Below the pieces are notes generated by a model, which saw only the letters and a program-made list of their open reading frames with translations, did not search any database and was not told where the DNA came from. Of a stretch of DNA of 42,335 nucleotides, positions 1-9,073 are shown one piece after another (position 1 is the first letter of the stretch; each line of letters begins with the position of its first letter). Origin of the DNA: Solirubrobacterales bacterium (GTDB taxonomy: Bacteria; Actinomycetota; Thermoleophilia; Solirubrobacterales; 70-9); NCBI GenBank assembly GCA_020438395.1, contig JAGQUR010000087.1, forward strand, positions 1 to 42,335, read 5' to 3'. Position numbers and translations under genes: made by a program.

Positions 1-615
1 AGCTTCCACGCCACCGATGGGTGCCGGCTCGCGGAACGGGTAGTTCATCGGCATCCGGTAGACCTCCCCAGGGAATGGTCCGAACCCGGATTTATAGGGT
101 GCCTGCTTCGCCGTTAGTGCCATCGCCAGCGCCGTCCGGCCGTGATAGGCGTGATCGAAACAAACCACGGCGTCACGACCGGTCGCTCGGCGGGCGATCT
201 TCACCGCGTTCTCCACGGCCTCCGATCCAGAGTTGAACAACGCCGACTTCTTCGCGAAGGTGCCGGGGGTCTTCGCCGCCAGCAACTCGCAAACCCGGAC
301 ATACGACTCGTACGGGCTGACCATGAAACAGGTGTGGGTGAAGTTGGCCGCTGCCTGGGCGACCGCGGTCACGACGGCCGGGGCCGAAGCCCCGACGGTC
401 GTGACCGCGATACCCGCGCCCAGATCGATCAGCTGATTGCCGTCAGCATCCACCAGGATGCCGCCATCCGCGCCCACCACATAGCAAGGCGACGAGGATG
501 CGACCCCTGCGCTGACCACCGCATCGCGGCGTCCGGCCAGGGATAGCGAGACCGGGCCAGGCAGTGCGGTGACGATCCTGCGTTGTTGCGGTAGCCGATA
601 AGAAGGCTCACTCAT
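1..615 (-). CDS. gabT: 4-aminobutyrate aminotransferase, C-terminus cut by window edge
   Basis: The reading frame opens with ATG at 615 and runs off the window at base 1 without a stop, giving the first 205 residues. The translation starts MSEPSYRLPQQRRIVTALPG and contains the class III aminotransferase motifs LIDLGAGIAV, ALFNSGSEAVENAVKIAR and FDHAYHGRTALAMALT, which are typical of bacterial GabT. The family transfers the amino group of GABA to 2-oxoglutarate, giving succinate semialdehyde, with PLP. The PLP lysine lies beyond the window. The gene follows the aminobutyraldehyde dehydrogenase gene by only 9 bases, and its GGAG ribosome site lies within that gene's last codons, so the two are probably translationally coupled. 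It is the last visible gene of a four-gene minus-strand operon. The family is clear; GABA specificity is inferred from motifs and context. Confidence 0.9.
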   Translation of the reverse strand, partial: MSEPSYRLPQQRRIVTALPGPVSLSLAGRRDAVVSAGVASSSPCYVVGADGGILVDADGNQLIDLGAGIAVTTVGASAPAVVTAVAQAAANFTHTCFMVSPYESYVRVCELLAAKTPGTFAKKSALFNSGSEAVENAVKIARRATGRDAVVCFDHAYHGRTALAMALTAKQAPYKSGFGPFPGEVYRMPMNYPFREPAPIGGVEA

Positions 616-624
616 TTTTCTACT

Positions 625-2073
625 TCACTCCATCGAACTCATGACGTGCTTAATCCGGGTGTACTCTTCCACGGCATAGATGGACAGGTCTTTGCCGTAG
701 CCAGAGTGCTTGAAGCCACCGTGTGGGAACTCGGCCACCAGTGGGATGTGCGTGTTGATCCACACGCATCCGTAGTCGAGGGCTGCCGACGCGCGCAGCG
801 CGCGGGCATGGTCTGTCGTCCACACGCTGGAAGCCAAGCCGAACTCGACCCCGTTCGCGTATTCGTAGGCCTGGTTCTCATCGGCGAAGGTCTGCACGGT
901 GATCACCGGACCGAAGATCTCGGATTGGGTAATCTCGTCGTCCTGCCGCGCCCCGTCAAGCACTGTCGGAGCGAAGAAATAGCCCACCCGGTCCACTCGC
1001 GAACCGCCGGTGACGATCTCGACATGAGCCGGCAGCCGGTCGATGAAGCCTTGCACCGATGCGAGTTGCCGCGCGGAGTTGAGCGGGCCGAACAGCAGGT
1101 CCGGTTCGTCCGGATTGCCGTACTTCGCCTCTTCGGCGGCGGCCTTCAGCTTGGCCACGAACTCGTCGTGTACTTGCTCGTCGACCAGCACCCGACAGGC
1201 TGCGGTGCAGTCCTGGCCGGCGTTGAAGAGTGCGGTGCCGGCGATCGTCTCGTAGACCGCATCGAGGTCGGCATCGTCGAAGACGATCACCGGAGCCTTG
1301 CCGCCCAACTCCAGGTGGACGCGCTTGAGCGAATCCGCTGCAGCCTTCGCGATCCACTTTCCGGTTCCAATCGAACCGGTCAGCGAGACCATCTTGATAT
1401 CCGGGTGGGTGACCAGGGTCGAGCCGGCCGGATCGCCGTGGCCGCCGATGAAGTTGGTCACCCCGGGCGGGAAGACCTCGGCGCAGATCCGGGCCAGGGT
1501 GTGAAGGGTTGAGACCGGGGTCGACTCGGCCGGCTTCAGGACCAGTGTGTTGCCGGTCGCAAGCGCGGGTCCGAGCTTCCACGCCGCCATCATCAGGGGG
1601 TAGTTCCAGGGGGTGATCTGGGCAACCGGACCGACCGGCTCGCGCCGGATGAAGGAGGTGTGGCCCTCCAGGTACTCCATCGCCGCCTTGCCCTCGAGGT
1701 TCCGGGCGGCGGTCGCGAAGTAGCGGATGTGGTCGGCGGTGGTGTCGAGTTCCTCGTCGATGAAGGCCTGGCGGGGCTTGCCGGCGTCGGCCGATTCGAG
1801 GTCGGTCAGCTCGTCCCCGTTCTCGATGATCGCGTCAGCCAGGGCGAGCAAACGGTCGGAGCGCTCGCGCGGGGTGGTGGTCGCCCAGCCGTTCTCGAAA
1901 GCGGCCTTGGCAGCAGCAACCGCCCGGTTCACATCCTCCGCTCCGGAGAGCGGCGACTGCGCGATCACCTCGCCGGTCGAAGGATTGATCACTTCCTCCG
2001 AGCCGCCGTCGACCGGGTCGACAAACTCGCCATTGATCATGTTCTGAAGCCGCAGCTTCTCGCTGATTGCCAT
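625..2073 (-). CDS. patD: Gamma-aminobutyraldehyde dehydrogenase (ALDH superfamily)
   Basis: A 482-residue NAD(P)-dependent aldehyde dehydrogenase of full family length. The ALDH active site is intact: TPWNYP near residue 155 (Asn157), general base Glu255 in LELGGKAP, and nucleophile Cys289 in NAGQDCTAACR. That last string is characteristic of the aminobutyraldehyde/betaine-aldehyde branch (YdcW/PatD). The predicted reaction is 4-aminobutanal to GABA, the step between the upstream putrescine-type aminotransferase and the downstream GABA aminotransferase, so context agrees with sequence. The ATG at 2073 is preceded by an AGGAGAG ribosome site and follows alanine dehydrogenase by 35 bases. A betaine-aldehyde or other omega-aminoaldehyde substrate cannot be excluded. 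Confidence 0.88.
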   Translation of the reverse strand: MAISEKLRLQNMINGEFVDPVDGGSEEVINPSTGEVIAQSPLSGAEDVNRAVAAAKAAFENGWATTTPRERSDRLLALADAIIENGDELTDLESADAGKPRQAFIDEELDTTADHIRYFATAARNLEGKAAMEYLEGHTSFIRREPVGPVAQITPWNYPLMMAAWKLGPALATGNTLVLKPAESTPVSTLHTLARICAEVFPPGVTNFIGGHGDPAGSTLVTHPDIKMVSLTGSIGTGKWIAKAAADSLKRVHLELGGKAPVIVFDDADLDAVYETIAGTALFNAGQDCTAACRVLVDEQVHDEFVAKLKAAAEEAKYGNPDEPDLLFGPLNSARQLASVQGFIDRLPAHVEIVTGGSRVDRVGYFFAPTVLDGARQDDEITQSEIFGPVITVQTFADENQAYEYANGVEFGLASSVWTTDHARALRASAALDYGCVWINTHIPLVAEFPHGGFKHSGYGKDLSIYAVEEYTRIKHVMSSME

Positions 2074-2108
2074 CTCTCTCCTGTTCCTGCCTGGGTGTTA
2101 CCGGGTAC

Positions 2109-3230
2109 TCAGACCCAGCCGAGCGCTTCTTCGACCGGCACGTACTGCTGGCCGGTTCCTTCCGCGACGCCTTCGTGGGTGACCTTGCCGGCCGCCACGT
2201 TGACGCCCGGCTTGAGGCCGGGGTCCCGCTGAACGGCGGCCTGGATGCCGTTGTCGGCGAGGGTCAGGGCGTAGGGCAGCGTCGCGTTGGTGAGGGCCTG
2301 GGTCGAGGTGATCGGCACCGCACCGGGCATGTTGGCCACGCAGTAGTGGGTGATGCCGTCGACCTCGTAGGTCGGGTCACGGTGGGTGGTAGGCCTCGAG
2401 GTCTCGAAGCAGCCGCCCTGGTCGATCGCCACGTCAACCAGCACGGCGCCCGGCTTCATCAGCCCGAGCTGCTCGCGGTTGACGACCCACGGGGCGCGGG
2501 CGCCGTGAACCAGGACCGCGCCGATCACCAGGTCGGCCTTGGGGAGGAGCTCCTCGATCGCCAGGGTGGTCGAGTAGACGGTTGATGCCTCGCGGGCGTA
2601 GTGGAGATCGAGCTCGCGCAACCGGTCGATCGAACGGTCGAGGATGAACACGTCGGCCGCCATCCCCATTGCGATGAAGGCCGCGTTGGTGCCGACCACG
2701 CCGCCGCCGATCACCACGACATTGGCCGCGGCCACACCGGGCACTCCGCCAAGCAGGACCCCGCGGCCGCCGAGCGGCTTCTCGAGCATGAAGGCACCGG
2801 CCTGGGTCGCGATCCGGCCGGCGATCTCGCTCATCGGGGCAAGCAGCGGCAGCCTGCCCTCGGCATCTTCGACCGTTTCGTAGGCGACGCAGGTGGCCCC
2901 GGAACCCATCAGCCCCGCGGTCTGTTCCGGGTCGGGGGCCAGGTGCAGATAGGTGAAGAGCAGGTGTTCCGGCTTCAGCATCTCGATCTCGGAAGCCTGG
3001 AGTTCCTTGACGTGGATGATCATCTCGGCCGCGTCGAACACCGCCCCTGCATCGGGAAGGATCCGCGCGCCCTGGGCCTCGTAGGAGGTGTTCGAGATTG
3101 CACTGCCTTCACCGGCCCCGTCCTCGATCAGGACTTCATGGCCGTGCTCGACGAACTCGCGTACGCCCGCCGGCGTGATCGCGACCCGGTACTCGTCCTG
3201 CTTGATCTCCTTGATGACGCCGACCTTCAT
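2109..3230 (-). CDS. ald: Alanine dehydrogenase
   Basis: A 373-residue protein of normal Ald length beginning [20 protein letters not shown], the family N-terminal signature. Lys75 (in HVKELQ) and His96 (in YLHLAPD) match the conserved substrate-binding and catalytic positions, and a Rossmann nucleotide loop ([10 protein letters not shown]) follows in mid-protein. The enzyme interconverts L-alanine and pyruvate plus ammonia with NAD(H). It sits between a probable putrescine:pyruvate aminotransferase and an aminobutyraldehyde dehydrogenase, which suggests that it regenerates pyruvate from the alanine formed by transamination and releases nitrogen as ammonium. The ATG at 3230 has a GAGG ribosome site; the gap to the upstream gene is 71 bases. 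The family call is firm; the recycling role is inferred. Confidence 0.95.
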   Translation of the reverse strand: MKVGVIKEIKQDEYRVAITPAGVREFVEHGHEVLIEDGAGEGSAISNTSYEAQGARILPDAGAVFDAAEMIIHVKELQASEIEMLKPEHLLFTYLHLAPDPEQTAGLMGSGATCVAYETVEDAEGRLPLLAPMSEIAGRIATQAGAFMLEKPLGGRGVLLGGVPGVAAANVVVIGGGVVGTNAAFIAMGMAADVFILDRSIDRLRELDLHYAREASTVYSTTLAIEELLPKADLVIGAVLVHGARAPWVVNREQLGLMKPGAVLVDVAIDQGGCFETSRPTTHRDPTYEVDGITHYCVANMPGAVPITSTQALTNATLPYALTLADNGIQAAVQRDPGLKPGVNVAAGKVTHEGVAEGTGQQYVPVEEALGWV

Positions 3231-3301
3231 CTCTTACCTCGTCCTCTCTGGTGGTCCGCTGGGATGACTTCTCCGCCGGGCGGGGTGTATGGGTGAATGG
3301 A

Positions 3302-4684
3302 TCAGTTCCTCATCATTGCCGCGGCCTCGGTGAGGACGGGCCTGAGGACGTCATGCATCTCCTCGAATTGCTCGGTGTCGCAGATCAGTGGCGGCGAGAA
3401 CTGGACGACGGGATCGCCGCGGTCGTCGGCCCGGCAGATCAGGCCGCGCTCGTAGAGGGCGCCCGACAGGAAGCCGCGAAGCAGCTTCTCGGACTCCTCG
3501 CGACTGAAGCTTTCCTTGCTGTCCTGGTCCTTGACCAGTTCGATCGCCTGGAAGTAGCCCGCCCCGCGCACGTCACCGACGATCGGGATGTCCCGGAGCG
3601 ACTCCAGCATTCCGCGGAACTCGCCTTCCTTGGCCAGCACGTGGCCGCAGAGATCCTCGCGTTCGAAGATCTCGATGTTGGCGAGCGCCACTGCCGCGGC
3701 GACCGGGTGACCGGCGAAGGTGAACCCGTGGGCAAACGAGGCGTTGCCCTCCATGAACGGCTCGGCAACCTTGTCCGAGGCGATCATCGCGCCCATCGGC
3801 ACGTAGGAGGAGGTGAGCGCCTTGGCCGAGGTGATGATGTCCGGCTGGTATCCGAACCGGTCGCAGCCAAAGTAGTGGCCGAGACGACCCCAGGCGCAGA
3901 TCACCTCGTCGGAGATCAGCAGGACGTCGTACTTGTCGCAGATCTCGCGGACCCGCTGGAAGTATCCGTCCGGGGGAACGAAGCAGCCGCCGGCGTTCTG
4001 GACCGGCTCGAGGATCACCGCGGAAACGGTTTCCGGGCCCTCGAAGAGGATCCGCTCCTCGATCGCGTCCGCGGCCCAGACCGGCTCTCGTTCCTCCGGC
4101 CAGCGGTAGATGTTGGTGTTCGGAACGTGGCAGCCGCCGGGAGCCAGAGGCTCGAACTGGGAGCGGAGGTTGGTGATCCCGGTCGCGGAGAGGGCGCCAA
4201 GGGAGGTGCCGTGGTAGGCGACTTCACGGGCGATGTGCTTCGCCTTCTGCCCGTTGCCGCGCATGCGGTGGTAGTTGCGGGCCAGCTTCAGTGCCGACTC
4301 GACCGCCTCGCTGCCGCCGCTGGTGAAGAAGACCCGGTTGAGGTCACCCGGGGTCATCGAGGCGATCTTGGTCGCCAGTTCGATCGCCCGCGGGTGGGCG
4401 TAGCTCCAGAGCACGAAGAAATCGAGTTCCTCGTACTGGCGGGCAGCGGCTTCGGCCAGTTCGGTCCGGCCGTGACCGGCGTTCACGCAGAAGAGCCCGG
4501 AAAGCCCGTCGAGGTAGCGCTTGCCGTGGGAGTCGTAGACATACGCCCCGTCACCCCGGGTGATGATCGGGATTTCATGCTCGTCGCTGTACCCGCCCAT
4601 GCGGGAGAAGTGCATCCAGAGGTGGCGCCTGGCCTGTTCCTGAAGGTTCTCGACTGCGGTCTGGCTTGGTGTTGCGGTGGACAC
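3302..4684 (-). CDS. Class III aminotransferase, putrescine/omega-amino:pyruvate type
   Basis: A 460-residue PLP enzyme of fold type I, class III. Visible motifs are FFTSGGSEAVESALKLAR (about 119-136), AYHGTSLGA, LISDEVICAWGR with the cofactor-binding Asp259, and the PLP lysine Lys288 in TSAKALTSSYVPMGA. The overall pattern is that of SpuC-like putrescine:pyruvate and other omega-amino acid:pyruvate transaminases. It is the first gene of the minus-strand operon that continues with alanine dehydrogenase, aminobutyraldehyde dehydrogenase and GABA aminotransferase, and it is divergent from an amino-acid/polyamine permease. The start is GTG at 4684, preceded by GGAGGA at a 6-base spacing. A TTGCCA-17-TAGGGT promoter lies about 65 bases upstream. 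The class is certain; putrescine as substrate is inferred from context. Beta-alanine or taurine are alternatives. Confidence 0.87.
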   Translation of the reverse strand: MSTATPSQTAVENLQEQARRHLWMHFSRMGGYSDEHEIPIITRGDGAYVYDSHGKRYLDGLSGLFCVNAGHGRTELAEAAARQYEELDFFVLWSYAHPRAIELATKIASMTPGDLNRVFFTSGGSEAVESALKLARNYHRMRGNGQKAKHIAREVAYHGTSLGALSATGITNLRSQFEPLAPGGCHVPNTNIYRWPEEREPVWAADAIEERILFEGPETVSAVILEPVQNAGGCFVPPDGYFQRVREICDKYDVLLISDEVICAWGRLGHYFGCDRFGYQPDIITSAKALTSSYVPMGAMIASDKVAEPFMEGNASFAHGFTFAGHPVAAAVALANIEIFEREDLCGHVLAKEGEFRGMLESLRDIPIVGDVRGAGYFQAIELVKDQDSKESFSREESEKLLRGFLSGALYERGLICRADDRGDPVVQFSPPLICDTEQFEEMHDVLRPVLTEAAAMMRN

Positions 4685-4757
4685 GGACTCCTCCTTGGGT
4701 CAAGGCCCGGAAGGCGGGCCCCGTTGCCGCGCTGCGGCCACGGTGGTTTCTGGCTCC

Positions 4758-4786
4758 ACCCTATGTCGGCCCGATCACACTGGCAA
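4758..4786 (-). promoter_or_regulatory. Promoter of the putrescine/GABA catabolic operon
   Basis: Read on the minus strand, TTGCCA (4786-4781) and TAGGGT (4763-4758) are separated by exactly 17 bases, a good housekeeping-sigma arrangement. Transcription would start near 4751, leaving a leader of about 67 bases before the GTG at 4684. The same TTGCCA-17-TAGnnT layout recurs before the SRPBCC gene at 15813. Confidence 0.55.
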
Positions 4787-4882
4787 GCCGACGAAACGTC
4801 AAAAGACGCCGATCGGCCATTACCTCCCGTATTTCCCTGGCCTGGGCGTTGCGGGTGGATGGCAAGACGCCGACAACGCGAC

Positions 4883-4888
4883 TAGGTT
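4883..4888 (+). promoter_or_regulatory. -10 element, leaderless start of APC permease
   Basis: TAGGTT ends 6 bases before the ATG at 4895 and no Shine-Dalgarno sequence is present. The transcript would begin at or next to the start codon. No clear -35 is visible. Confidence 0.5.
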
Positions 4889-4894
4889 CTCCAC

Positions 4895-6451
4895 ATGGAG
4901 AGCGCCGAGGTTTCACCCGGTCCGGGCCCTGCCTCGAAGACGGATCAGGGAGAGCAGCCGCACCTCAAGGCGGACGCGATCAGCTTCACCGATGGCCTGG
5001 CCGTCGCCCTCGCCTCGACGGCGCCGGCCTACTCGCTGGCGGCCGTGATCGGGTCGATCGTGGTGATCGTCGGCCTGCAGGCACCGGCTGCCCTGCTGGT
5101 TGCCTTCGTCCCGATGTTCTTTATCGCCTCGGCCTTCTTCTACATGAACAAGGCCGACCAGGACTGCGGTACCTGTTTCGCCTGGGTCACCAGGGCGATC
5201 GGTCCGCAATCGGGCTGGATGACTGGCTGGGCGATCTGCGTGACCGGGATCCTTGTGGTGGGGTCACTGGCCGATGTCGCCGCCTCCAGCTTCTTCGATC
5301 TGATCGGAGCCGACGGCCTGATGAACAGCACCGCCGCGGTCACCTCGACCGCCGTGTTGCTGATGCTGATCATGACCGGCGTCTGCGTCTGGGGCACCGA
5401 AATATCAGCCAACCTCCAGAAGGTCCTGATGGTGGTCCAGATCGTGCCCCTGATGCTCTTCATCGTCGTCGCACTGGTCAAGGTCTGGGGTGGTGACGCT
5501 CCCGCCGGTTCGATCGACCCCTCCCTGTCCTGGCTGAACCCGTTCAACATCGCTGCCGGCGAGCTCACCGGCGCGATGCTGCTCGCGGTATTCATCTACT
5601 GGGGGTGGGAGAGCGCGGTCAACCTGAACGAGGAAACCGAAGGTGATGCCGACAAGCCGGGCCTGGCCGGCCTGATCTCGACCACCCTCCTCCTGATCAC
5701 CTACGTCGGGGTCGCCTTCGCGATCGTCGCCTGGGGTGGCGTCAGCGGCGCCGAGAAGTTCAACAACGACGCGACAATCCTGGCCACCTACGCCAAGGAG
5801 GTTCTCGGAGGCACCCTCGGACTTCTCGTCCTGCTGTCCGTCGTGGTCTCGGCCCTGGCCTCCACCCAGACCACCATCCTCCCGGCCTCGCGCACCTCGC
5901 TTTCGATGGCCCGCGCCGAGGCCATGCCCCACGCCTTTGGCGAGATCTCCGGCCGTTTCTTCACCCCTGTCGTCTCGACCGTGACGATCGGCGGGCTGGC
6001 AATCCTCTGGTATGTCCCCTCGAAGCTGATCAGCGAGAACTTCCTCGTCGACTCGCTCTCGGCCCTCTCGCTGATGATCGCCTTCTATTACGCAATGACC
6101 GGCTACGCCTGCGCCTTCTATTACCGGCGGGAACTCCTCAAGTCGGTCCGGAACTTCCTCTTCGTCGGCGTGGCTCCGGTGATCGGTGCCGTGCTGCTCA
6201 CCTATCTCTTCGTCAAGTCGCTGGTTGACTGGAGCGACCCGGCAAATTCGGCCAGCGGCTCCTCCTGGTTCGGCTTCGCGCCGCCGGCGGTGATCGGCAT
6301 CGGCTTCCTGTTGCTGGGAGCGATTCTCCTCTTCGCGTGGCGGCGCCACCAGGAAGAACCTTTCTTCCGCCTCCGACGCCAGATCGCCGATCCGGGCCTG
6401 CTCTCGGGGAGAGCCGAACCCGCGGCTGCCCTCACCGGCAGCGACGACTGA
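4895..6451 (+). CDS. APC-family amino acid/polyamine permease
   Basis: A 518-residue integral membrane protein with about twelve hydrophobic segments. The N-terminal region (ISFTDGLAVALASTAPAYSLAAVIG, about residues 28-52) is the TM1 signature of APC-superfamily transporters, and the length fits the family. The segment FIYWGWESAVNLNEET near residue 230 is typical of the actinobacterial APC permeases found beside amine-catabolism genes. It is transcribed divergently from the putrescine/GABA operon and precedes the ABC transporter, so import of putrescine, GABA or a related amine is likely. Start choice: the ATG at 4895 lies 6 bases after a TAGGTT -10 element and lacks a ribosome site. The substrate cannot be read from sequence alone. 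Confidence 0.88.
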   Translation: MESAEVSPGPGPASKTDQGEQPHLKADAISFTDGLAVALASTAPAYSLAAVIGSIVVIVGLQAPAALLVAFVPMFFIASAFFYMNKADQDCGTCFAWVTRAIGPQSGWMTGWAICVTGILVVGSLADVAASSFFDLIGADGLMNSTAAVTSTAVLLMLIMTGVCVWGTEISANLQKVLMVVQIVPLMLFIVVALVKVWGGDAPAGSIDPSLSWLNPFNIAAGELTGAMLLAVFIYWGWESAVNLNEETEGDADKPGLAGLISTTLLLITYVGVAFAIVAWGGVSGAEKFNNDATILATYAKEVLGGTLGLLVLLSVVVSALASTQTTILPASRTSLSMARAEAMPHAFGEISGRFFTPVVSTVTIGGLAILWYVPSKLISENFLVDSLSALSLMIAFYYAMTGYACAFYYRRELLKSVRNFLFVGVAPVIGAVLLTYLFVKSLVDWSDPANSASGSSWFGFAPPAVIGIGFLLLGAILLFAWRRHQEEPFFRLRRQIADPGLLSGRAEPAAALTGSDD

Positions 6452-6497
6452 ATCCGGCCTGTCGCCGCCCTAAATACCCGGTATCGGAAGGGTCCGC

Positions 6498-6537
6498 ATT
6501 GGACAACCGGACCATTCACGTCGCGCTTATTGGACAA
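6498..6537 (+). promoter_or_regulatory. Two direct repeats ATTGGACAA, candidate activator sites
   Basis: The 9-mer ATTGGACAA occurs at 6498-6506 and again at 6529-6537, a spacing of 31 bases or about three helical turns, so both copies face the same side of the DNA. They lie upstream of the candidate potA promoter at 6545-6574, where an activator would bind (centres near -79 and -48). No regulator gene for this cluster is in the window. I see no third copy in the cluster's other gaps. Confidence 0.4.
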
Positions 6538-6544
6538 AACGTGG

Positions 6545-6574
6545 TTGCGGAGGTCCCCTTGTTTCGCATACGGT
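6545..6574 (+). promoter_or_regulatory. Candidate promoter of the potADBC operon
   Basis: TTGCGG (6545-6550) and TACGGT (6569-6574) are 18 bases apart. A 12-base dyad, CGGTTCAAACCG (6571-6582), overlaps the -10 and the expected start site and could be an operator. The leader to the ATG at 6641 would be about 60 bases and ends in a purine-rich GAGAGAGGGG ribosome site. Confidence 0.35.
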
Positions 6575-6640
6575 TCAAACCGAAAGTCCCCGGAAGCGCG
6601 GGTTCGTGGTTCCGGGCAGTCCACCTGAGAGAGGGGTTCG

Positions 6641-7867
6641 ATGGAAGGCTCGTCAGATCTACCGCCGACCGATCCGGAATCGGATCAGCCGGGGGAAACA
6701 GCCGGGAACACCGCAAGATCTGGGAGCGGAGGCGTTCGCCTCGAAGGGGTCACCAAGAAGTTCGGTGACTTCGCCGCGGTCCACGACATGGACCTCGACA
6801 TCGCCGACGGCGAGTTCTTCACCATGCTCGGCCCGTCCGGCTGCGGCAAGACCACGACCCTCCGGATGATCGCCGGCTTCGAGCAGCCGACCACCGGCAA
6901 GGTGCTGATCGACGGATCGGATGTGGCGGGACTGCCGGCATACAAGCGCCCGACCAACACGGTCTTCCAGTCCTACGCGCTCTTCCCCCACATGACCCTG
7001 GAGGAGAACGTCGGCTTCGGGCTGAAGCGCCAGAAGGTCCCGAAGGCGGAAATCAAGAAGCGGGTAGCCGGCGAACTCGAGAGGGTCGGGCTCTCCCGCG
7101 AGGCGAAGCGCAAGCCGAACCAGCTTTCTGGCGGCCAGCAGCAGCGGGTCGCCCTCGCCAGGGCCCTGGTCAACCTGCCCAAGGTGCTGCTGCTCGACGA
7201 GCCGCTGGGCGCGCTCGACCTCAAGCTCCGCAAGGGCCTTCAGGTCCAGTTGAAGGAGATCCAGCGCGACGTCGGAATCACCTTCGTCTACGTGACCCAC
7301 GACCAGGAAGAGGCGCTCACCATGAGCGACCGGATCGCGGTCATGAACGAAGGGATGATCGAGCAGTGCGCCGATCCGGAGACCGTCTACGACCGCCCCT
7401 CGACCACCTTCGTCGCCGGCTTCATCGGGGTTTCGAACCTGATGCCCGCGGTAGCCAAGGGCCCGGGCGAGATCGAGATCGCCGACGGCCCGACCGTGCC
7501 CACCGCCGATGCCGCGCAGTTCTCGAGCGGGGAGAAGTGCTTCGCCGTTGTCCGGCCCGAGAAGCTGACCGTTTCGTTGCCGGAGAACGCCCCCGGCGAC
7601 CAGCCCGGGATCGACGGCATCGTCGAGAGCTCGCTCTATCTCGGCACCTCGACCCAGATGGCGATCAAGGTCGCCGATGACGTGAACATGACCGTCCTGG
7701 TTCCCAACGCTTCCGAAGACGCCCGGCAGCATCTGCCGGGCGGCGGCGCGAAGGTCCGTCTCAACTGGCTGCCGGAGCACATGCATCTGGTTGCCGAGTC
7801 CGATCCGGGCGGGTCGGATGCTGATCAAACGTCCACCGACCAAGTCACTGAAGGAGTGAATTCATGA
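6641..7867 (+). CDS. potA: Spermidine/putrescine-type ABC transporter ATP-binding protein
   Basis: A 408-residue ABC ATPase that would drive polyamine import at the inner face of the membrane. Walker A (GPSGCGKTT) is at 64-72, the ABC signature LSGGQQQR near 163, and Walker B with VLLLDEP near 183. A C-terminal TOBE-type regulatory domain (about 280-385) is typical of the PotA/MalK-like group. About 30 acidic, Pro/Gly-rich residues precede the conserved start, an extension compared with E. coli PotA. The ATG at 6641 has a strong GAGAGAGGGG ribosome site. The gene overlaps the binding-protein gene by ATGA at 7864-7867 and heads a four-gene transporter operon. Polyamine specificity is inferred from the PotABCD-like set and the adjoining putrescine catabolic genes. 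Confidence 0.9.
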   Translation: MEGSSDLPPTDPESDQPGETAGNTARSGSGGVRLEGVTKKFGDFAAVHDMDLDIADGEFFTMLGPSGCGKTTTLRMIAGFEQPTTGKVLIDGSDVAGLPAYKRPTNTVFQSYALFPHMTLEENVGFGLKRQKVPKAEIKKRVAGELERVGLSREAKRKPNQLSGGQQQRVALARALVNLPKVLLLDEPLGALDLKLRKGLQVQLKEIQRDVGITFVYVTHDQEEALTMSDRIAVMNEGMIEQCADPETVYDRPSTTFVAGFIGVSNLMPAVAKGPGEIEIADGPTVPTADAAQFSSGEKCFAVVRPEKLTVSLPENAPGDQPGIDGIVESSLYLGTSTQMAIKVADDVNMTVLVPNASEDARQHLPGGGAKVRLNWLPEHMHLVAESDPGGSDADQTSTDQVTEGVNS

Positions 7868-9018
7868 CCAACATCAAGATGAAACAGATCCGTCTGCTCG
7901 TGCTGGGGGTGTTGGCGCTGGTTGCTTCGCTTGTGCTGGTCGCCTGCGGAGGCGGCGGCGGACTGGAAGGGTCGGACAACTCCAATGTGACGGTGGCCGA
8001 AGGCGGCGACCCGACCGGATCGCTCAACATCTCCAACTGGCCGCTCTACATCGACGGCAAGACGATCAGCAATTTCCAGAACGAAACCGGGATCAAGACG
8101 ACCTACACCGAGGACGTCAACGACAACAACGAGTTCTTCGGCAAGGTCCAGCCGCTCCTCAGCCAGGGTGACTCCGGCGGCCGTTCGATCATCGTGGTTA
8201 CGGACTGGATGGCCAAGAAGATGTACGACCTCGGCTACATCCAGAAGATCGACCACGACAAGCTGCCGACCGTCTTCAACCACCTGATCCCGAGTCTCCA
8301 GCATCCGTCCTTCGACCCCGACCGCGAGTTCAGCGTGCCGTGGCAGTCGGGTATGACGGGCCTTGTGGTCCGCAAGGATCTGGCCCCGGACGTGAAGTCG
8401 ATCAACGACCTGTTCGACCCCAAGTACAAGGGCAAGGTCACGATGCTGACCGAGATGCGTGACACGGTGCCGCTGGTGATGGCCGCCGACGGGATCGACC
8501 CGGTCGACGCGAGCACCCAGGACTGGCTCGACGCGATCGACAAGATCAAGAAGGCCTCCGACAGCGGCCAGATCCGCCGCTTCACCGGCAACGACTACGT
8601 CCAGGACATGGCCAAGGGCGACGTCGTCGCGGCTATCGGCTGGTCCGGAGACGCGGTCCAGGCCCAGGCCGACAACAAGAACATCCAGTACGTCCAGCCT
8701 GAGCAGGGCTGCTCGATCTGGTCGGACAACATGCTGATCCCGGTCGGCGCTCCGAACCCGGCCGCCGCCTACAAGTTCATGAACTACGTGTACCAGCCGG
8801 AAGTCCAGGCGAACATCACCCAGTACGTGAACTACGTGAGCCCGGTCGAGGGGGTCAAGCCGATCCTCGAGAAGCGCGATCCTGCGATCGCCAACAACGA
8901 GCTGATCTTCCCGAGCGAAGAGTTCGTGAAGAACTGCTTCAACCAGGTCTCGCCGCCCGGTGACGAAGAACAGCAGCGGGAGGTCGAGCAGGCCTTCCAG
9001 GACGTGGTCACCGGCTGA
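7864..9018 (+). CDS. potD: Extracellular polyamine-binding lipoprotein (PotD/PotF type)
   Basis: A 384-residue extracytoplasmic solute-binding protein. The N-terminus is a lipoprotein signal peptide: MKQIR positive region, a long hydrophobic core and lipobox LVAC with Cys28, followed by a Gly-rich linker. The mature part begins LNISNWPLYIDGKTISNF, close to the SNWPLYID-type start of PotF/PotD proteins. VYQPEVQANITQYVNYVSPV near residue 310 is also characteristic of the spermidine/putrescine-binding family. The start overlaps the potA stop as ATGA, indicating coupled translation, and the permease genes follow. Whether the ligand is putrescine, spermidine or another amine cannot be settled from sequence. 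Confidence 0.9.
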   Translation: MTNIKMKQIRLLVLGVLALVASLVLVACGGGGGLEGSDNSNVTVAEGGDPTGSLNISNWPLYIDGKTISNFQNETGIKTTYTEDVNDNNEFFGKVQPLLSQGDSGGRSIIVVTDWMAKKMYDLGYIQKIDHDKLPTVFNHLIPSLQHPSFDPDREFSVPWQSGMTGLVVRKDLAPDVKSINDLFDPKYKGKVTMLTEMRDTVPLVMAADGIDPVDASTQDWLDAIDKIKKASDSGQIRRFTGNDYVQDMAKGDVVAAIGWSGDAVQAQADNKNIQYVQPEQGCSIWSDNMLIPVGAPNPAAAYKFMNYVYQPEVQANITQYVNYVSPVEGVKPILEKRDPAIANNELIFPSEEFVKNCFNQVSPPGDEEQQREVEQAFQDVVTG

Positions 9019-9073
9019 CCAAGGGAAACGGGGAAAGCGCTGACGAACAGATGAAAATGGTGAACAGAAACCA

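Noticed and set aside
3251..4885. Long plus-strand open frame (544 codons) opposite the aminotransferase
   Set aside because: It is an antisense shadow of the aminotransferase gene in GC-rich DNA; its translation is rich in Arg/Gly/Asp/Val with no recognisable motif.
6498..6537. ATTGGACAA repeats as -35 boxes
   Set aside because: Neither copy has a TAnnnT hexamer 16-18 bases downstream, so they fit regulator sites better.
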